Source: Channallabes apus (Eukaryota > Chordata > Actinopteri > Siluriformes > Clariidae). Taken from it: a DNA stretch of 64,000 nucleotides. The translations under genes and the position numbers were made by a program. Shown here in pieces: positions 58,969-64,000 of this stretch (position 1 is the stretch's first letter; every line of letters starts with the position of its first letter). The notes under the pieces are model-generated. The model did not search any database and had not been told where the DNA came from. It saw only the letters and a program-made list of their open reading frames with translations. The DNA lies in NCBI GenBank assembly GCA_030522415.1, contig CM060107.1, positions 3,212,847 to 3,276,846 on the forward strand, given 5' to 3'.

Positions 58969-61900
58969 GGCGAGGGGAGGAGGGAAGGAGCACTCTGTCT
59001 AATGACACGCGTCCACACACAGAATCAGTGCAGTTTGAGAGATATAAGAGAAAATGGATCTTTAACTTCTCTAATGAGACTTGCTTTCGCTTCACATACT
59101 TTTGCTTTTGTGTATGACTTTCACACACACACAAATACAAACACAAAGTAAGAGATGGTCACAGTTTTATCATAAACATGCGCACGAACGTTGAATATAT
59201 ACGAGTGAGAGACGCGGGGCGACGATTACCCACAATTACTTGAATCTGATGTTCCACTGTAAATTGGGGATAAAAAGAAACAGACCTTATTAAGAAATAA
59301 ACCTCAGCTTTTAGTTTTGTAATAATAATAATAATAATAATAATAATTAATGATGGTTAATTATTATTAATGAATTATAATGATAGTGATATTCATTCAT
59401 TCATTTTCTATACCGCTTAATCCTGTGTTCAGGGTCGCGGGGGACCTGGAGCCTATCCCAGGAGACTTCGGGCACTAGGCGGGGTACACTCTGGACAGGG
59501 TGCCAATCCATCGCAGGGCACACACACATACACACACTCACACACCCAATCACACACTACGGGCAATTTGGGAACGCCAATTAGCCTAACCTGCATATCT
59601 TTGGACTGTGGGAGGAAACCGGAGTACCCGGAGGAAACCCACCAAGCACGGGGAGAACATGCAAACTCCATGCACACAGAGACTGGAATCGAGCCTGGCC
59701 GGGGAATCGAACCCAGACCCTGGAGGTGCAAGGCGACAGTGCTAACCACTACACCACCGCGCCGCCTCATGATAGTGATATGTTTGATAATATTAATAAG
59801 ATAATACAGATGAGTTTTTTGGTAGTGGATGTCAAATAAAAAAAAATCAGAAATTAACATTATTTATGATTAAAATACAAATTGCTTAATTAAAATTATC
59901 CACACTATAGTTCACTGCTTTTTTAATATTCCTTATGAATTTGAAAAATAAAATAAAAAAACATTTTCTTTTGTAATTAAACTAAAAAAGAAAAATGGTT
60001 CTCATTTTCTAGAACCATCACATCACAAAATATTTCACGGCTTTCTTATGTTTTATTTTGTTATTTCTCGAAAGCTTCTTATTGCTAAGTAGTTCTTAAG
60101 TTGTACCCTAATCTCTCTCTTAACGTTATGGCGCATTTCCCGAAACGGTCTTACGCTAATTATCTCTTAGCTAAGTCACACGTTCGTAAAGGTGGTCTGG
60201 ACCAACCTTAACTCATTCTTAGTGTAGTTTCAGCTCAAGACGCTAGTTGCCGCCACTGAGCAGCAGTCTTTATAAACCAGCGGTGTATGCAAACACATTA
60301 TGGCACGTTATCAAAGTCGTATTAATGATGGAATATACTGTAGACCTGTTTAAGAATTTTATTTTATTTAATATCAGAACTAATAGAGTGACTTTTAATT
60401 AGCCTATTTCATAATGTGACTAATGCATTAAAATTGCCAATCACTATTAATATTAAACAGGTGGCGAACAATTTGGCAGCGATGCAGCGTCGTGTTGTGT
60501 TAAACTGAAGACGGCGCCGTCCGTGGAGCCGTGTGGGTCATGTACATTTTTCCTTTAGACAAAACTTCAGCCCTTTTCATATTTTACCTGAGGTCGTTAT
60601 TAAAAAAAAAAAGGTTTTGCCTTCCAAGGCAACAGATTATGGAGCTTCTTGACATCACATCGTATTCATTCCATAAGTGCGCTATACAACCCCAACAACT
60701 GACATACTTCACATTGTTGCTGAAGCTGGTGAAGAGTGTTGTCAGCTGTTTGTCAATCAACTATGATTGTATACTAACTACAGTCGCTACAGGTTACATG
60801 AAAATATTAGCGACAGTTTGGTGATTTAATTTATATATTTGTCTATTATTGCATGCTATTGATAAGTTAACCCATGTTGAAATAAACGTTATTGGAAGAA
60901 TTTAGTGCAATGTTTAATTTGTATAGAAAGTGCCATCTTTCTTAACGCTGTCATGCAAAAGGAGTGAAAAATCGATTCCTGAGCCACCGATGTCAGCTAA
61001 TTCAGGACCTTCACTGTAGACAGCGCCGCGTAACGTCGGACGTAAGAGGCAGCGACTTAAGAAGACTCCTAAGAGACAGTTTGAGAAACACAATTAGAAA
61101 AGTAATCACTTTACGTAAGATATATCTTAAGAGTCTTCTTAGCGCACGAATAGTGTGCGTTATCGAGAAATCGGCCCCAGGTTGTTTAATAGCAGCCATT
61201 AGCTCATCTGTATTGTTGTTGGTTTGGGTGTATTCTCATCGTCCTCTCGACAATAGCCCAGAGATTCTCTGTAGGGTTTTGGTCAGGTAATTTACTTGGT
61301 CAATCAAGCACAGTAATATCAGGGTCAAAAAACCAGTTAGTGGTAATTTTGTGCTGTGGGCAGGTGCTAAGTCCTGCTAGAAAAGGAACACCATAAGGCA
61401 TGAAGCTTGGAGTGCTCTGAAATCTCGTGTTAGATGCTACATTTGGACTTAATAAAACACAGTGGACAAACGCCAGCAGATGTCATGGCACCTCAAACTA
61501 TCACTGACTGTGGAAACTTCACACTGGTCTTCAAGGAAGATGAAGATGGATTCTATGCCTCTCCATGCTTCCTCCAAACACTAGGACATTGATTTTCAAA
61601 TGAAATGCAATTGTCTTTTTTGTTTTTTTTTTACTAAAGGACCACTGAGTAATGCTCCATGTCTGATGTCTCTAGTTCAGGAGTGGCTTGATACTAGGAA
61701 TGTAACAGCTGTAGCTCATTCCCTGAAGATATTTGTGGGTGGTGGCTCTTGAACCAATGACCTCAGCCTCACTTCACTCCTTGTGGGTCTTAAATCAGCT
61801 TTGCTTAACATTTTTCTTAACGATACTGTCATCCTTGTTGCTTATGCAATTTTTAACTGATTCACGAATAAACTTCAATACAGCACTCTTTTAGTGATGA

Positions 61901-64000
61901 CCTTCTTTTGCTTATCCTCATTGTAGAGGGTGTTGATAATTGTCTACTGGATAACTGTCAAGTCAGCAGCTTCCCTCATGCATGCAATGGACCAGACCGA
62001 GATAACAATATTTAAACTGTATGAGCAATCATAATATTTTAAAATACTCGATTTTTTGTAAGATGTAAGACATAATCATAAAACAACTTACACTTTTTTA
62101 AGATATTTTAATTTTCCAAGATGCACTGTATTTATTTACTCAAGTGCTCACGAGTTTGTGAGTGAAGGAGCGGGACAGGAAGTTCACAAAATAACAGTAA
62201 GGAATGTCGGTGCATATAGTTTTGGATTTGTATTAATATAGACCTGTAAAGTATTTCTCACCTTGCACTCTGGAAGTGAACAAACAGATGCAGATGATGT
62301 TTATTAGGAAAGAGATGGAGCACACACATGTTAGTATTATACTCATAATCTGGTAGTGATTCATCTTTGCAGGTGGAGCAACAGCTTCTTGAGTTCTGTT
62401 GTCTGAAAGAGAGAAGCAAGGGGGACAGTGATGCTTATGAACATAATAATAATAGTTTATGCAGGAATGAATGAATGCTGATTGAAGAAGAATATGTGAA
62501 GGATTTCTTCTCGGGTTTTACTGGTTTTACATTTTTGCTGCTAGCCATAAAAATAACGTAATGTGTTCTCAGGAACAACAAATATATACAATTTGCCATG
62601 GATTTTAAATTATTTATTTAATTATTTAACATAGTTATCTTGCCTTTAAATGTGATTTTATGTAATGCACTATTTTAACTTAACTATTAAACCTGTCTTA
62701 AAACTTTACTTTTAAAAGTCAAATTTACATGAAATTGCATTATCATGTCTGTCACAATGGCATAGAAATTCTACATAACACAGTACGTATGCTGTATCTC
62801 TGTGATACAGCATGGGCGTTCTCTGTGGTGGCTCCCAAATTATGGAATGACCTACCATTAACCATTCGTGAGGCCACATCATTGAGGGTGTTTAAGTCTA
62901 GTCTTAAAACTCACATGTTTTCTCTGGCATTTAAACCAACATGAGATGTTGATTTTATATATTGCTTGATATGCATGTGATGTAATTTTAATTATGTTCC
63001 TCTTTTGTTTTTTGTATTAAAAAAAATGTTTTATTTATTTTATTATTATCTTGTATTTATTTTAGTTTATTTTATTAGATTACTGCTATTACAATTAGTT
63101 TTTATGTGAAGCACTTTGGGACATTCTTATTTGTTAAAGTGCTATACAAATAAATATGAGTTGAGTTGAGTTGAGTTACAATCTACACAGCACGAGCTAT
63201 ATTTCAGGCTCCACTCTACTGCAGCAGTACTTTAATAATTCCATGTAGTAAATCAGCGTATTTATAATATTTTGAATATAACATAATATATTAAAATCAC
63301 TGAATTATGCATGCTATATTTACTACACCATTGCTTAAAATCAGAAATATTCTATGAAATGCACTACATGACCATGTGTCCGTGTCCGTGACCATTAGCT
63401 AGAAGCGTTTTCCTGTCTGCGGGGTTCAGTGCACTTATTCAAGCTGGTTGTAACAGCAGATGAGATATGCAACTTTGAACGAGTGCAAATTGTTTAGTAC
63501 AGACAACAATTTAGCCCTTAAAATAACTTCCCTGACCACTAAAAGATGGCATTACTGGTATTCTGTGTGTGTACATGTGAGCGCATGAAAATTGCTCTTC
63601 ATGAAGGCTTTCAGAAGTGTTTCCCACTTTAAATGCTTGTTTAATGAAGTTCAGTATGTTTAAAGTCCTTACTCTCTATCAAAGTAGAAATGACTTGTTT
63701 TGAAGCTTTTTCATCTTATCTTTGCTATGTATAAGCCCATTGATCAATTGGCAAACTGGGGTTTAACTACAGTACATTTACAACTACACATCCTGATCTG
63801 CTGTGCACTTCTAATCTTAGTTTCATTATTTAACCTTCCTCTTGCAAATTCTCCAATGTAACACGTACTTGGCTTAAATACAACTACTGTATGCGAAATG
63901 TGTGTGTAAAGTGCTGGCACCCACCTGTTAAGCTCAGCATGATGAGTTTTCCAAAGTGAAAATATGTTGTGTTTTGACGTCCACAGTAATATGATCCCAC
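55853..64000 (-). CDS. Ig-superfamily inhibitory receptor with two ITIMs, 5' end outside window
   Basis: Four exons on the minus strand join in one frame. The V-domain end lies at 63925-64000, with the F-strand motif SYYCG and a J-like end FHFGKLIMLSLT, donor GTGGGT. The membrane exon, 62262-62402, has a short stalk (TQEAVAPPAKMN) and the helix IMSIILTCVCSISFLINIICICLF. A cytoplasmic exon is at 56709-56770 and the last exon at 55853-55969. Phases are 1, 1 and 0. The tail contains LDYVTL and VTYAGI, both fitting the ITIM rule [ILV]xYxx[ILV], so SHP-type phosphatase recruitment is expected. Such receptors (NITR-like and others in fish) dampen immune cells. The V part with canonical Cys and a J-like end recalls NITRs, but too little is visible to name the family. 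The large intron holds SINE, hAT, MITE and Tc1 copies. Confidence 0.75.
56098..56302 (-). mobile_element. Truncated tRNA-type SINE ending in a perfect fold-back
   Basis: Matches 21841-21995 up to about 'cagtggctgggg', then turns back: 56229-56259 and 56272-56302 are exact reverse complements (31 bp each) with a 12-base loop. The head with the promoter boxes is missing. A (TTG)n tract begins it. Confidence 0.85.
56903..57335. mobile_element. hAT-type MITE
   Basis: Starts CAGAGGTGTCAAGTA and ends TACTTTTGACACCACTG. End regions are rich in 'acttaagtagaa' type sequence. Flanks 'tacataaa' and 'cacatacg' agree only partly, so the target duplication has diverged. No coding capacity. Lies in the intron of the minus-strand receptor. 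Confidence 0.8.
57336..59392. other. Intron sequence with microsatellites
   Basis: (AAT)n at 57807-57845, then a long (GA)n(GT)n block at about 58880-58967 and (AAT)n at 59321-59347. Frames over these are repeat translations. No exon supported. Confidence 0.6.
59393..59768 (-). mobile_element. 350-bp SINE, minus orientation
   Basis: Full-length, with a 13-bp duplication ATGATAGTGATAT (59380-59392, 59769-59781). Confidence 0.9.
60130..61190. mobile_element. Probable MITE with imperfect inverted ends
   Basis: The left end 'ggcgcatttcccgaaacggtcttacgctaa' and the reversed right end 'ggggccgatttctcgataacgcac' are alike in their outer 16 or so bases. 60960-61190 contains many short inverted stretches (cttaagaagactcctaag...cttaagagtcttcttagcgc). 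No transposase. Superfamily not certain, perhaps Harbinger-like. Confidence 0.45.
61200..62140 (-). mobile_element. Tc1/mariner remnant (minus strand)
   Basis: Reversed copy of the family at 26440-27245: 'ggttttggtcaggtaatttact...caatcaagcacagtaatatc' and 'atcactgactgtggaaacttcacactgg' are recognisable. Ends near 'caagatgcactgta'. Frames are broken. Confidence 0.75.
62729..63180 (+). mobile_element. LINE 3' end
   Basis: Encodes the last residues after RT (VAPKLWNDLPLTIREA, FKSSLKTHMF) and ends with a 3' UTR 'gaagcactttgggac...aaagtgctatacaaataaa' and (GAGTT)n. Sits in the intron between the V and membrane exons of the minus-strand receptor, in opposite orientation. Confidence 0.8.
63181..63924. 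other. Intron sequence of the minus-strand receptor, unassigned
   Basis: Nothing recognised other than AT-rich sequence and short simple repeats. Confidence 0.5.

Noticed and set aside
58829..59151. ORFs on both strands over 58829-59151
   Set aside because: Produced by the (GA)n(GT)n microsatellite; no codon signal outside it.
59230..59256. Additional cytoplasmic exon of the minus-strand receptor
   Set aside because: An acceptor-like CAG is present, but no convincing donor keeps the frame; membrane exon and 56709-56770 already join in phase.

Overview
The window reads as a teleost fish chromosome segment. It is AT-rich and intron-containing, with fish-type repeats throughout: Tc1/mariner remnants, hAT, Harbinger and piggyBac pieces, tRNA-headed SINEs, L2/Rex-like LINE 3' ends, a chromodomain Gypsy element and a DIRS element. 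No bacterial or organellar features are present. The exact species cannot be fixed from the sequence alone.

The host genes are a decayed tandem cluster of small immunoglobulin-superfamily receptor genes on the + strand, plus the 3' part of a different receptor on the - strand. On + there are: an orphan terminal exon (A, 10111-10190); an apparently intact four-coding-exon gene (B, 17311-20095); a second intact gene whose C-terminus looks like a GPI-anchor signal (C, 28252-29459); a broken V exon with decayed downstream parts (D, 30323-33450); and a gutted copy whose promoter region (36120-37130) and 3' exons (53681-54767) now lie about 16 kb apart (E). At the right edge a minus-strand gene runs in from outside. 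Its V-domain end (63925-64000), transmembrane exon (62262-62402) and two cytoplasmic exons (56709-56770, 55853-55969) join in one reading frame and end in a tail with two ITIM-type tyrosines.

Mobile elements make up most of the rest. From 1528 to 8454 lies a complete chromovirus-type Gypsy retrotransposon with near-identical 384-bp LTRs, a 5-bp target duplication (CAAAG), an 11-nt match between the primer-binding site and the predicted RNA 5' end (Tf1/sushi-like self-priming) and a GGGAAAC frameshift site with a 9-bp stem. Its coding sequence carries four further frameshifts, its protease has Asn for the catalytic Asp, and a 1.77-kb hAT-like element sits in the end of pol. A paralogous segment at 48268-48745 preserves the empty site of this insertion. 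From 40471 to 45732 lies an intact-looking DIRS element (gag-like ORF, RT/RNase H ORF, overlapping tyrosine-recombinase ORF) with 177-bp inverted repeats and an internal complementary region. It lies inside a larger segment, 37175-49400, bounded by well-matched inverted termini and TA dinucleotides. That segment may be a 7-kb DNA element before the DIRS insertion and is the best candidate here for something undescribed.

The working picture is an Ig-receptor cluster that duplicated locally and was then repeatedly invaded. B, C and the minus-strand ITIM receptor are the parts most likely to be functional; the Gypsy is recent but dead, and the DIRS may still be competent. Coordinates of exons come from splice-site and frame reasoning only, with no transcript evidence.
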